From NCBI GenBank assembly GCA_022495005.1, contig JAGYXB010001761.1:186001-250000 (forward strand): a stretch of DNA of 64,000 bases, written 5' to 3'. Positions 49,040-60,660 of this stretch are shown piece by piece; the stretch's first letter is position 1, and every line of letters starts with the position of its first letter. The translations under genes were made by a program, and so were the position numbers. Origin of the DNA: Rhyacophila brunnea (taxonomy: Eukaryota; Arthropoda; Insecta; Trichoptera; Rhyacophilidae). The notes under the pieces are model-generated. The model had not been told where the DNA came from. It was given only the letters and a program-made list of their open reading frames with translations, and made no database searches.

Positions 49040-49560
49040 TAGATCACCTATCAAGCTGTGTTACCGGCACAGGGTGTCTCATATATAACACATATGTACG
49101 ACCTTTGAAGCGCTAAATCTGATATGGTTTGAGCGAACGTTGCGTCTCATCATTCATACAAATTTGTATTAGTCATTCATATTCATAAGTGTAACCGTAA
49201 TAGTGACACTCAGAAACATCTACCGACTAGGACGTGAGTGCGTGAACCTGGGACCTGCTTAACCCAGACAGCCGAACAACATCAAGGTTAGTACCTGGAT
49301 CGACTCCCGTTGAAACCGCTGTCCCACATCATCCACATCCACAATCATCCCTAATTACAGTCCTCTAAAAACGCCGCCAACTGTTTTCCTTTTCTGTCAC
49401 TTGACGCCTGTCACCAACAATGACCTGATGTATATTCCTATAAAATTTATATTAATTTTCTGTAAATATACATTATATTATATTTTATAAATTTATTTAT
49501 TTTGTTTTTTAAATTCTCTTAATACCTTGACACGGGTTTGGGATTGGCAGAACCGTTGAT
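49040..49560 (+). repeat. Possible LTR-like block
   Basis: A GC-richer island starts near tgtgttaccggcacagggtg and ends near cttgacacgggtttggga, followed by ttggcagaaccgttgattcg, which resembles the sequence after BEL/Pao-type 5' LTRs. No partner LTR or target duplication was found. The family call is tentative. Confidence 0.25.
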
Positions 49561-50125
49561 TCGTAAGTATTATAGATTATTTTGCTCCATAAATTGCATT
49601 TATATCAATTATCTATCTCCATATTTTGTCGTTGCAGTATAGTATTGTAAATTCTTACTCAGAAGAAAGTATTTATTTATAAGTAATAGAGTAAAGAAGA
49701 CCGTCATTTAATCTACCTGCGCCACCACTTTGCCTTCGAAATAAATTAACAAAATAATCCTTCAACGTCTTCCATCCTGCGAAGATATTCAATCTCGGCA
49801 AGGCACGGTAAGAGAGAATTAAATTTTGCAGACAACAGCCACAAGAAATTCAATATGCCGCCAGGGAGAGAAAAGGGTTTCTCTTTGCTTACGGCGCGTT
49901 TAAGCGGTTGTTACAAAATAAAAAAATACTCCCTGAAAAAGGAGACCTGCATTTTATATTTTTTTAAATATACCTACCATTTGTTTGACTATTTATATTA
50001 GTGCACATCACACTTTTTCCTGTATGCAACCACTAAATATGAAAAAAAAATCAAACATAATTTTTAGAACATAAAAAATAATTAACCAGATAAAAAGTAA
50101 TGACAATATAGGATAGCATATTTAA

Positions 50126-50586
50126 AATAATTACAAAATAAAAAGAACTTTTTAAATACAACGTTTTTAAATATTCTGTTGAATCATTTATAAACTTGAC
50201 TTGACTAGCTTAAACGATCAAAAAATGTGTATTTGATAGAAATAAAACTAAAATGTTATTTTGACACTCATATTGATTTCCATAGTAACGCACGTATATA
50301 TTATTAATTTAGTTGCTAGTACCCCAGACCCCTAACAACCAATAATAGTGGATTGGACTACGGATTTCTTCCGAAATAACTTTTCATACAAAATAGAATT
50401 AACTGAAAATGAATTCAATTCCACTTAAAGATGGCTAAAAATGCATTGGCATCGTGTTTTGATATATTGTAAAAGTTTTAAATGTCTAGCTAGTCGGGAA
50501 GTTAGTTAAAAATTGTGATTGCAAGATTTGTACCAGATAAACAACCACCGGACAAATGAGAATATGACCTAATAAAAACGTTGTAA
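50126..50586 (-). mobile_element. MITE family M10, copy 9
   Basis: Minus copy from ttacaaaataaaaagaac to ataaaaacgttgtaa, including the accccagacccctaacaacc block. Confidence 0.7.
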
Positions 50587-52530
50587 AATATATATTACAC
50601 AGGCTTCAATCAATATTTTTATAAGATGTACTATAGAAAAATATGATTTATTTAGTTAAACTGATCAAATATTGTAATTACCTTTTAAATTTCCCATAAA
50701 AAGGGATGTTTTTCACAATCTAGAATTACTGCACTAATTTATCAAATGATTAGCATCTATGATAGCATGTAGATTATGCAGAGAGGTGAAGGCATGGCAT
50801 TATTATCAGTGTGTTAATATTTCATTTATTTATCTATTAAAAAAACATAATATTATTGTGTACGTACATGATATTAATTTTTCCCATACTCTTGTCAGAT
50901 TTAAAATTTTTTCATTCTTTATACTTAACTACTAGTATTTGACTAACCCTAAGTTTGAGAATCAGTTATTTTTTTTAATTATTGACACACTATGTTATTT
51001 TTATGAAATGAAGTTAAATGAAAACCTTCAAAATTAATGAGTACCTACTTAGAAGATATTGATCGTCTACATTTAAAATTTGTCGTTTTCAATCAATTAC
51101 AATTTTATTATGAAATATAAATTATCACGTTATTTTTATGTATGGGTATGTAATTTACTTGTAAATATATTTTTATTTAATGAGAGTGAATATATTTGGT
51201 GCTATGAATAATGGTTATATTCACACCTGGATAGCTAATATCGGTTCCTATAGGATAGGGATGTCCATCTACAAAAATAAGCTTTGTTCTACTATCCAAA
51301 CTGTTTCATTATTATTCTTCAACTTAAACAAACATAGGTTTTATATTTTGTTGATAATACTGAAACTTTAAAAATTAAATAACAACTTTCATTATCACAA
51401 ATAAATACTGAATTTCCGATTCATAGTGAAAGCTCTAGTCTATTTTAAGCACTCGTCATTAAACTATTCTATCACTTAATAAAGAGCTTACTTGCTACAC
51501 TCCTGTAATAAGAAACTGCGCCTCAGTTTAAAGCACATGAATTCACATCGTCTCTTACTCTCACTTCTACAGCAAGCATTGAGTCATTCAATGTAAATAA
51601 AATGATTCAAAAAGCTCATACAGGTATCCTCAATGAAAACGACTTTCATTTCCTTTTTCTATTACCTTCCAAGTATTAGAGTATGTTATACCTACCATAC
51701 TTTTCAAGTTAATAAGGGTTAATAAACAATATCCATGTAATATGATGCAATACAAAAGAATTATTCTAACTTGATAAACACCAGTGTGGGCTAGCAGACA
51801 GCCATATTACTCTGGACCCACGCCTGTATAACAATGAAGTCAAAAAAATTAATATGATATAACCAAAATATATTATAAAAATGGCCACGCACCTCACAGT
51901 CTTCTCTATTGTTTTAAATTTTTTGTAACTTGTATAAATTGTCCGCTATATATGTACTTGCATTTTTGTTGAATAAACTTTAATATTTTAACTTTCGTGA
52001 AAGCTTTATTGTTTCCTGATCATCTTCTTGCCATCTAGTCTAATCACATCCCTGAAGGTAAATCACCTGATAATTACTTGTTAGACAGCGGTATAACTCA
52101 TTTAGTGCTGACACCGCGACTGGCGCGTTTGTGTTACCTGGTCAGTCGATATAATTAACATGCTATTTAAATGTGGTAATTAAAAATTAATTAACAGCTC
52201 ATCAGTGGTTGTGTTAAACGAAACCCCTGTGAATAATACTCAGAAACCGCACAGAAAAATAGTCTTTGGTAAGGAGACAATTGAGACAAAGCAAGAAGAA
52301 TACCATAATACCATCATGTTTTTCTGTTTTTTTCTCACTCTATTTTTATTTAACGATTTTCAATAACTCGCTAATCATATTCAATACACCTGTACATAAT
52401 ATTTGATATAATTTAATTTATGTTTTTTGTGTCCGCCTATTATTGGGACCATCACATTTTTTTTTTCTATATTGTAATAACATGTATCCTATGTGATTGA
52501 TCCGATTGGTTTACCTAAATAATTAAAAAA
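50587..52530. other. No gene seen; possible solo LTR near 51780-52020
   Basis: AT-rich. The block tgtgggctagcagacagcc ... gttgaataaactttaata ... ttgtttcctgatca has an AATAAA signal and might be a solo LTR, but no second copy is present. The 63-codon frame at 51180-51371 is unremarkable. Confidence 0.2.
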
Positions 52531-53000
52531 ACAATTTCAAGATAAAAAGAACTTTTTTATATACAACGTTTTTAAATTTTATGTTGAATTATTATGCTCA
52601 ATATGCTCAAATTCGTACTTGATATGGAGTAAATAAAAAACAAACAAACAAACAAATATAGAATACTGAAATATCATTTTGATTTTCATAGTAACGCACG
52701 TATATATTAATAATTTAGTTGCTAGGACCACCCCCTTAGCAACCAATAATAGTCTTTACTTTTTACGGATTTTTCTGAAATAATGTTCCATACAAAACAT
52801 AATTAAATGAAAATGAATTCAATACTGCTTTAAGATGGCTAAAAGTATTAAAAAAACGCATTGGCATCGTGTTCTGATATATTCTAAAAGTTTCAAATTT
52901 CTAGCTAGTCGGGAAGTAAGTTAAAAATCGATTACAAGATTTGTACTGGACAAACAACCACCGTACAAACAAGAATACGAGCTAATAAAAATGTTGTAAA
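52531..53000 (-). mobile_element. MITE family M10, copy 10
   Basis: Minus copy from tttcaagataaaaagaact to ataaaaatgttgtaa. A small caaacaaacaaacaaat microsatellite has expanded at about 52640-52657, replacing part of the interior. Confidence 0.65.
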
Positions 53001-54383
53001 AAATACCTCCTCAGGTTCCTTTCAACATATAAGTCACCTGATTCGTTTGTCTTCTTCTCTGAGAGACATAACAATACGTTCTTTCTACATTGTCGTTATT
53101 CAATTTATTCTTATGAGCTTTTGGTGTAATTGATAAAATATAAAAAAATAAAATAAAAATGAAAATATAACAGAAAAAACACTTTTAATAACAAATAACT
53201 GCATTAGAAATATACTGATTCATTTTATTTTATTTCAAACAATGCTTAGCACTATTAACAAAGTAATTCGACCATGATCTCATACGTTTTACGGCAGTTT
53301 CATATTTTGCTGACTAATTAGATTTATGAAGCGGAAAGGCCATAAGTTCACCATGATTTGTTTTACTATTTTAAATTCCGCTAACCCATTCATTAAGTTT
53401 TTACTATCAGAAACAGCAATCTCATATTAAATTTACAGTATTATTTATATTACAATATTATTTACTCCATTAAATTTATGTATTTCCAAGATTGAACGTA
53501 TACAATATTAACAATAAATGTCTTAAATAGTATAAATTATACTAGATTTACTTTGACCGATTTTATCAATGTTATTTGTAAATATAAAAATTTTATATTA
53601 ACAATGGAAAAAAATGCCAATCCCGGGATTGTCAAATTGTAATCCCAAAATCCCGGGATCAGAATTTTTGCTCAGGATTGGATTCCCTAATTGGATGTAC
53701 TTGGTATATAACAATATAAGATTCTCATTAATTAAGTATACTATTATGTATCTATCCGTTAACTATAATTCAGAATAATTGGGTAGTGCGACCTCACATC
53801 CATCACCTCCTCAGCAAGTTAACAATATAATGGTTTCTTCTTATCGTTCCTGATAACTTCGTATCTCGAATCTAATTTAATTTTAAAGAAAAACTTCTGT
53901 ACCAAAACAACGTTTGTATTCGCGTGATATAAGCCTATATCTTAGACATTAAGTCGTTAACCTAGAGGGCTTTTTATTCGAATGTGTTTTTCGGGCTAAT
54001 GTCATTATTGGGCGTCACGACAAAAGGTTACTTAGCATTTAAAGGTTAACAGCTCGCAGTGAGGTATAAAGGATTAGAGCTACGAAAAAGTCTTCCGATA
54101 AATAAATTACCAAATAACAGCTGACAAATCTAAGATTATTCATACAGTACCAATTTATACGCTTGGCCAACTGAAATCAGAACTATTTTAACTGACATTT
54201 GAGATAATTTACTGAAGACTTTTTTGAAACAGCCTAATTCAGTTATTTATTGTTTATGTGCTGTGCTTTCGTAATTTGAGGCGTACATACATATTATTAT
54301 ATACAAACAATACATTTTAATAGATGTTTTGATCTTTATGTGATAACTTTCAATAATTTATATTTAAATCATAAAGATATTAA
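53001..54383. other. No gene seen
   Basis: AT-rich. An aatcccgggatt / atcccgggat pair near 53631-53660 looks like the end of an unidentified DNA transposon; nothing else was recognised. Confidence 0.3.
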
Positions 54384-54720
54384 GAAGAGTCTTCGGAGCT
54401 GTGTGTGAGGAGGATGTCACGTGACGAGGAAGGTACAACCATTAAATATATGCATATAAAGATCCCCCTGTAGTCTCACATGTGAAAGTGGGGCGACTTC
54501 GTTGGGCAGGCCATGTCTCAAGGATGGAAGACACCCAACCACCAAAGAGGCTTCTCTTCAACAGACTAGAAGGGAAAAGGAGGGTCGGGAGACCTAGACT
54601 GCGGTGGCTGGACTATATAGAAAGAGACGCAGCATCCCTGAGACTAAAGTGGTGGACTTGCAGTAGACAGAAGGGAGTGGAGACGTTTTCTGGAGGCGGC
54701 AAAGACCCACATTGGGTTGT
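54384..54720 (+). pseudogene. LINE reverse transcriptase C-terminal fragment
   Basis: The frame from 54482 reads VKVGRLRWAGHVSRMEDTQP then KRLLFNRLEGKRRVGRPRLR and WLDYIERDAASL, ending KDPHWVV. This is the RLRWAGHVxRMxD...GRPRxRWLDxIE signature of LINE C-termini. Upstream, 54384-54480 keeps a degraded FGAVCEED and VVSH in shifted frames. GC-richer than the flanks, 5'-truncated. Confidence 0.75.
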
Positions 54721-54966
54721 AGTGTCGATGATGACAAATAAACATATGACGTTAACTAACTATGTTGACATGAAATCATATTATTCATGACGTGATCTAA
54801 GTTTCCAATGTCATTAACGACTGCCTAATATTATAAATGGACCAATTGGCACTCGAATATTTGTGTAGAAAATATAATCACAAAAATAGTTCAAAATACC
54901 TCATGAAATACTAAACAGAAAAATAACATAATTTATCTAATTCTGCCCATTAATAAATTTACTCAA

Positions 54967-56381
54967 GGCCGGACGTGCTCAGCGTGGGTCAAAATTGAGC
55001 CTTTTTTCTATTTTCAAATCATGGTCCTGGACATACCTTAAACGTTGTAGATAATCTATTTATATGATTTTGAAGTCTAATTATCCTTTATGTTTATTTT
55101 AAACATTTGATGACTGCATAAAGTATTTTTATTACATAAAATAGTATTCTTTTAAACCTCTCGCTCTAATGTTTTAGAATATTGTCATATTTCAGTACAT
55201 AAATGTGCAGTGGTGTAAAGATTTTTTACATTTATTAATTTTTAAACGCATTTATAAAACCATCAGTATAATTTATGTCGACATTATTATAGTGAAATAT
55301 TTACGATAAAAAATTATATTGATAATCTCTGTGATCCCAAATTTGACAAGAATTAGGCATTTTATTCTTCAAAAATCCGTCCGTCCAGTTAACATCTCCG
55401 CCGAACAACAGACACGGAAAACAAAATAGGGTATTAAGAATATTACATCCGCAAAGCCATTGTGTTTTTGAGTACATTTGCACATTAAATTTCCGATTAA
55501 CAATCTTCGTTTTCACTGTACACTTTTGAATTAAATTTATAGATGGCAAAGGACGGCCTGCCACTTTAATATCAATTCGTTTGGAAAAATCGTGACGATT
55601 GTCCTTAATATATGCAACTGAATACACGGTACTCATTGTAAATACTATTAAATCTATATTATAAACCCAACTGTCGAACGATCAACCCATAGACTATATC
55701 AACCAAACTAACAGTCGTGAATATGATTATATTTTTGACACAATATGCATCGACACGAAGTTCGCCATTTCATTATAATAATTAGGCTTCCAACTGTACC
55801 TCGACGCGTCGCCTGAGTTATATGTAGGAATATTCATATTGGTTAGTGAGGTTTGTGTATAAAAATCCACATGACTAGTTTATGTGTGTGTGCTTTCGAC
55901 CGGTACACTGTACTTGAAATGAAAAGAAGATGAAAAACATCGTTTCCAACGAAGACTCATGTAGTCTTATATAACTTAGGTGATTTTGATTCTACAAGCT
56001 TCATTTCTTTTGTCGTTGTGGTTGTCCGCTATAAATGTGTGCGTGTAAAATGTGCGTAAATTCAAGGAACACTTCGAATAATGCTCCTGGCGTGTCACAT
56101 CGATGGAATTATTACGTGTGTATTGGTCGCGTCTCATCGACATTGTTTTTTCGACATTTGTGTGTATGGGTGACTGAGGCGAAGTGTTGAAGCGCTTGCG
56201 TTACCATTGTTCGAAAACGCGCGGAATTTAAAATGAGTGATTTCGCATAAGTTTTCGATATCGCATTTTTCTGAATACATGGGGGTTTTATATTATATAT
56301 TTGTATTTAATCTATGATGGGAGTGCACTGCACATTTTGCTCCTTTACTAGAGCCATCCCTGACGCTGAGCATGTCCCCCC
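54967..56381 (-). mobile_element. TTAA-type DNA transposon with transposase remnant
   Basis: The left end GGCCGGACGTGCTCAGCG and the right end, read inward, GGGGGGACATGCTCAGCG match the ends of the element at 3642-4517. The right flank is TTAA (56382-56385); the left flank TCAA (54963-54966) is one change away. The first 200 bp also align with the arms of the 3642 element. Length 1415 bp with a partial transposase on the minus strand, so it is itself deleted. Confidence 0.7.
55301..55636 (-). pseudogene. N-terminal fragment of a TTF-type zinc-finger (hAT-like) transposase
   Basis: The 111-codon frame contains GRPLPSINLIQK, then SKTQWLCGCNILNTLFCFPC followed by LLFGG and a W-x3-GF. The WLCGC...LFCFPCLLFGG...W..GF pattern is the TTF-type zinc finger found at the start of ZMYM-like/hAT-like transposases. 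The catalytic RNase-H-like domain and dimerisation region are missing: the frame ends after about 20 more residues. It would not be functional. Confidence 0.65.
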
Positions 56382-56816
56382 TTAATAATTTGGAAAATAT
56401 TACTCACTGCAATCTACAAACCTAAATCTTAACTAAAAATGCGAATATGTAAGTAATTCTGTGTAATTATCTCTTTAAACCACCTCCTATGAAACGTTAA
56501 AAAAAATTCCTCAGTGCATCATGAGTGATATTTAACAACTAATTCACATTAACCCCTGGGGCAAAAGTTTTCCAATAATTTTATATGATATACTTATATT
56601 TAAAAATATTTTTATTGAAACCTTTCAGCTATCTAAAGCAATATATTTTTTATGTTGATTACATAGTAGCTACGGCGATTTTTTTAAATTTTGAAACTAG
56701 AGGACTCGTTTATATGCGTAATGTAATAAAAGCATAATTTTACTATAACGTCAGTACAAACTGATGAGAAATCAATTCACCTGAGATAATATTATATTTT
56801 GCGTAGAAATTCTCAC

Positions 56817-56941
56817 CTGGCTGACACTACTGCTAGCTCTTCTGGAGCCTGACTCATTGGGAGCTGATCCACTCGTGTTTTTCCAATTTCCAGCTCCTCC
56901 TGCACCTGATATTCCTTGGTATGGAGATGCCCTTCCTCGAC
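56817..56941 (-). CDS. Candidate internal exon (exon A) of an unidentified minus-strand gene
   Basis: On the minus strand a 125-nt block is bounded by a pyrimidine-rich acceptor (tattttctcacag before the exon) and a consensus donor (CAG then gtgaga). It is GC-richer than its surroundings. One frame begins with two bases of a split codon and runs 41 codons to a full codon at the donor; it starts RGRASPYQGISG, is rich in Ser, Gly and Ala, and ends with a basophilic-kinase-like RRASSS motif. Another frame (VEEGHLHTKEYQ...) is also open, so the frame is not proven by this exon alone. The first frame is preferred because its exit phase (0) fits the entry phase of the exon at 2845-3046, whereas the alternative meets a stop there. 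It looks like a disordered linker of a larger protein. I do not recognise the gene. Confidence 0.5.
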
Positions 56942-57299
56942 CTGTGAGAAAATAAATATTTTATAATATCAGGAGCACACTGTGTAGGAAGACAATATAA
57001 GAAACAATAAAAAATGTTTTATGAAAAAATAACAGTTTTAATATACCTACTAAAATAAAATTCACTCGCTGTTTCCACATTGTGAGAAAATAAATATAAT
57101 ATAATTATTGCTAAATCGTAGCAGTGGGATATACTGCATTTGATGACATGAATATTCGTTTTTATTTCATTGTTTCAGGTAGCAAAAAACTGTGGTGACT
57201 CATGACTAAGGGTATTATTTAAAATTTACCTTAATAAATTTATCACATTACATCAGTAACAAGCTAACAGAGGCATCAATACGTAATCATAGAATTAAC

Positions 57300-57336
57300 A
57301 AAATAATGTCGTAATATATATATATATATATATATC
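57300..57336. repeat. (TA)n microsatellite
   Basis: About ten uninterrupted ta units within 57314-57335. Confidence 0.7.
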
Positions 57337-57626
57337 ATCTACCAACATATTATGTGCTATGTCGTATATTTACGACCAAAATATGTGTGCGTTCAATGGC
57401 TGTAATAATCTATACGTACGTAAATATATCATGCTTTTATACAAAATATCGTGACATCCTTCAGCAAATTATCGTAACAGATCAGCAAATTGCACTAAGC
57501 TATCGAGAAAATCATAGATCATTTCAAAAAAAGTTTTTTTCTACGCTGTTAAATCATATTTAATTTTAGATATTAATAAAAATAAAATTGAAATTTTATC
57601 TCATAATGTGGCGTTTTTAACTGTGT

Positions 57627-58003
57627 TTGATCATTAGAAGATCATATTATGGGCCTCCACAGAGGTTGGCGGCTGTATTAACAGAATTTTGTTTTTACGA
57701 GATCTCTGTAATAATAATATGTTACATATTTTGTATGTTAGCTACTTGCTCAACCTAATGACCTTGTCTAGATGGCGCGATTTGACTCTAGCGTAATAAC
57801 TCGCGCGCATTCCAGATACCGGTGAACTCATTGAGCTGTCCATATGCACTTGCGGCGTATCACAGCGAGACACGTGTCATCTGTACAAGCTCTATAAGTC
57901 CATGCTCTGCGTCCAAACACACATTAAAAAAACATTTTTTACCAGACTCGAGATTCGAGCCACGACATTATAAACTTGACGCGTAATCACTCGGCCATCA
58001 TAG
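57627..58003 (-). mobile_element. SINE-B copy 5, expanded by internal sequence
   Basis: The tail (gatcatattatgggcctcca) and body (ttgtttttacgaga, gttagctacttgctcaacct) lie on the left, and the tRNA-like head (atgatggccgag on the minus strand, B-box relic near cgagattcgagcc) on the right. Between them about 150 bp of GC-richer foreign sequence (57765-57915) is inserted. Confidence 0.5.
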
Positions 58004-58075
58004 ACATTCAAGATTAAATTCAATTTAAAAAAAATAACCAACACCATCTGTTTTCTTAATTCTACGATATTATTC

Positions 58076-58274
58076 GGTACAGTTCGGTTATGAGGAATAC
58101 AGCGGAAAACACATTTTGAAAATACCCGATATACTGAATTATTTGTTAGTTTGGGTTAGTTTGGGTTAGTTTAGGTTGGGTTAGGTTAGGTTAGGTTAAC
58201 CCAACAAATAATCCAGTTTATCGGCTATTTTCAAAATGTGTTTTCCGCTGTATTCCTCATAACCGAACTGTACC
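58076..58274. mobile_element. hAT-like MITE copy 3 (199 bp, perfect 8-bp TSD, TTAGG core)
   Basis: Perfect ends GGTACAGTTCGGTTATGAGG and its complement, perfect duplication tattattc (58068-58075 and 58275-58282), long palindromic arms and a central TTAGG array. This is the best-preserved copy of the family. Confidence 0.85.
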
Positions 58275-58469
58275 TATTATTCTAATGTGACATTAGCGTA
58301 TACCTACCAATTTATTAGTAGTATGTCCCATGTATAAGACTTATACGAATACCTAACTATGCACCATGACCCCCATGTCTACCTAATTCTAAAACTCACT
58401 TTTAGCCACTTGCAAACAATAAAGTGATAATCATCACACCATGGAACTCAGAAATAATGTGAACTAAAA

Positions 58470-58715
58470 TACATAACGGGTAAGGCGATAGCAGGTAACC
58501 GACTCGAGTAGAGAAGAATCCAGGTTAAACTTACACACGTGTCAAGAGTACGTTTTACGTCGAATACGCTCATTTAATATTGGTGTATTACACACACTAT
58601 TGCACGTGCATAATGCGTCCTTCATTTTTGTAATACACTCACATATTCAAAACCCTGCATCAATATGTGGCGTATTGAATATAGCCTATCGGTATTATAT
58701 TTATTATCTATTCTG
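58470..58715 (-). repeat. Interspersed repeat RU, copy 2
   Basis: Inverted copy of 21230-21525, from acgggtaaggcgatagcagg to tattatatttattatctatt. Confidence 0.55.
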
Positions 58716-60583
58716 TGCATCACACCAATGGCGTCAGAATAATAAATGGTATGAAAAAATAAAGAATAAAAAAAATTATTCAATATCTTAGCAATTTTTC
58801 TGTGAAGTTTTTAAACCGATTATTAAAAAAATTATAATATGAAACACAACGGTTTGTTAATGCCAATATGTGAACTACGCTTCACCATGTGGTTTTCATA
58901 TGCTACGGTGGAAACATTAACTTGGTGAGTAGTAATTATATTCAGTATGCTGAGGTCCGCCTAACAAATGCACTTAGGGAACATTGCCTTAACATCCTCA
59001 TAATCTGTTGAGTGACCATAATCCTCCATACAGTTATAATCATCTGCTTATAAACCTCTCGTACTTTGCATAATTACTATAAAAGCAGACAGTGTCCGTA
59101 TAAGTAAATACAGCTTAACTTGTAAATTTATTTCCCATTTCAAATACGAAGCCTACATTATTTTTCGTCTGACTTAAGTATTTACTCAGGCATAAAAAAA
59201 ATAACAGGTTGTCAAAATGCATAATTTTTATTCATTTGTACAACAAACTAAGCTTTTATTCTGGATAAAACACACAATTCTAAAAATGGGTGCAATACTA
59301 ACTGCGTTAAATTCGAAAAAGTTATTTATTTATTTCATTGAAAAAAGAGTATTACGGCATTACAGCGATTGGCCAATGCGCCATAATACATAATAAATAT
59401 AAAATTATAAAAATATCTTAATTACAAATAACAACTAATATAACATGAAAGTAGAAAAGACAGTATGTGTTTATGTAAATATTAAAGAAACATGATAATA
59501 TTTATACAATTATAAATTTATGACCACGTCCACAAATATTATACAGTTAATAAAAAATACAATAACGTTTATGCTGCCATAAAATAAGTTAATTACACGA
59601 TACACAGCATCATGAAACATAGCATCTGTCCTGCGACGAGATATCATGAAGACCGTAGAGCTACGAGTGATATTGGTGGGAACATGAAAATTAATATTTG
59701 CCAGTATATATGGATTGTAAATGAACCCACGAAGAAGTAAAAAGAAATGCTTTAAAAGAACAATCACTCTTCGGGTAGACAGAGATTGCATTGATAGCAT
59801 ACCCAGAAGAAAACGAGTCGGGAAATTCATATTATTATCATTATCATAAGGAAAGAACCCGTATGTTCTTAAGTAGAGAGATCTAAGAAATCTACTCTCG
59901 GACTCAATCTAACTTAATTGTGTGGATGGACATATAAGGACTCCAAATAATGCTGGCATATTCAAGAATACTCAACACAAATAAACTGAGTATGACAGTG
60001 TCACTGAGTATGATATGAGTTATGACCCTAATATATCTAATAAAATTATCGTTGTTATAATATTCAGCTACTGTCTAATAATAATTATCAAAAACTTTAT
60101 TGTTAAATCGTTTTATTTTTTAACATTTTGTCATTATATATAAATAATATAAAATTAGTGTTTTAAAAACTTCTTTCGTTATTTTTTAACCTTTCTCTTA
60201 CCTACTGTGCTAATAAATTCCGTTCCGTCTTGTGAAAACTCATTGTGTTACCGTATTCGTTTTATAGTATGACAATATTTTAAATAGAAATATCGGTTTG
60301 TGAAAAATAAAATATATTAAAATAATAAAAGTTTTCAACGATAGGTATTTGATCTAAAGAACTCAAGAAACTTATATTATATGACAATGGCGTTAGAAAA
60401 TAATTTTTAAATTAAAACATTTATAATAAGCCATTTCTTTTTATTCAATGAATAATTCACAAGATTTGCAAATGTAACATTCTATATATCGAACATACAT
60501 AACTTGAAAGCAGTAAAAAATAACGCAATTTGATAAGCATTATAATATGTAAGGCCTACTAGTTATCATAATTAAGTAGGAGG
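58716..60583. other. No gene seen
   Basis: AT-rich sequence. The 106-codon minus frame at 59510-59830 has no recognisable motif, and its composition does not differ from that expected by chance. Confidence 0.3.
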
Positions 60584-60660
60584 CCCGTAGCATAGCGTAG
60601 CATTGGTTAAAACATATTGGCGCAATACGGGCTCAAATCCTGTCGGGCGTCGTATTTTTT
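60584..60660 (+). mobile_element. tRNA-like SINE head (SINE-C)
   Basis: The sequence ggcccgtagcatagcgtagc, then attggttaa and ggctcaaatcctg, has an A-box-like and a B-box-like block. The T-arm folds (acggg / cctgt around ctcaaat) and an imperfect acceptor stem is possible (cccg / cggg). The D-arm region is too long for a normal tRNA, so a tRNA-derived SINE is more likely. No other copy in the window. Confidence 0.45.

Larger units (their letters stand above)
3047..56816 (-). other. Proposed giant intron between exon A and exon B
   Basis: This is inferred rather than seen as a transcript: a minus-strand donor at 56811-56816 and a minus-strand acceptor ending at 3047 bracket about 53.8 kb with no other convincing host exon. 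The interval contains almost only transposon-derived DNA on both strands, as expected for a long insect intron. Additional small exons in the interval cannot be excluded. Confidence 0.35.

Noticed and set aside
59510..59830. 106-codon minus-strand frame
   Set aside because: Composition is that of translated AT-rich DNA and no motif is present.
60584..60660. Functional tRNA gene
   Set aside because: The T-arm folds, but the D-arm region is too long and the acceptor stem has a mismatch.
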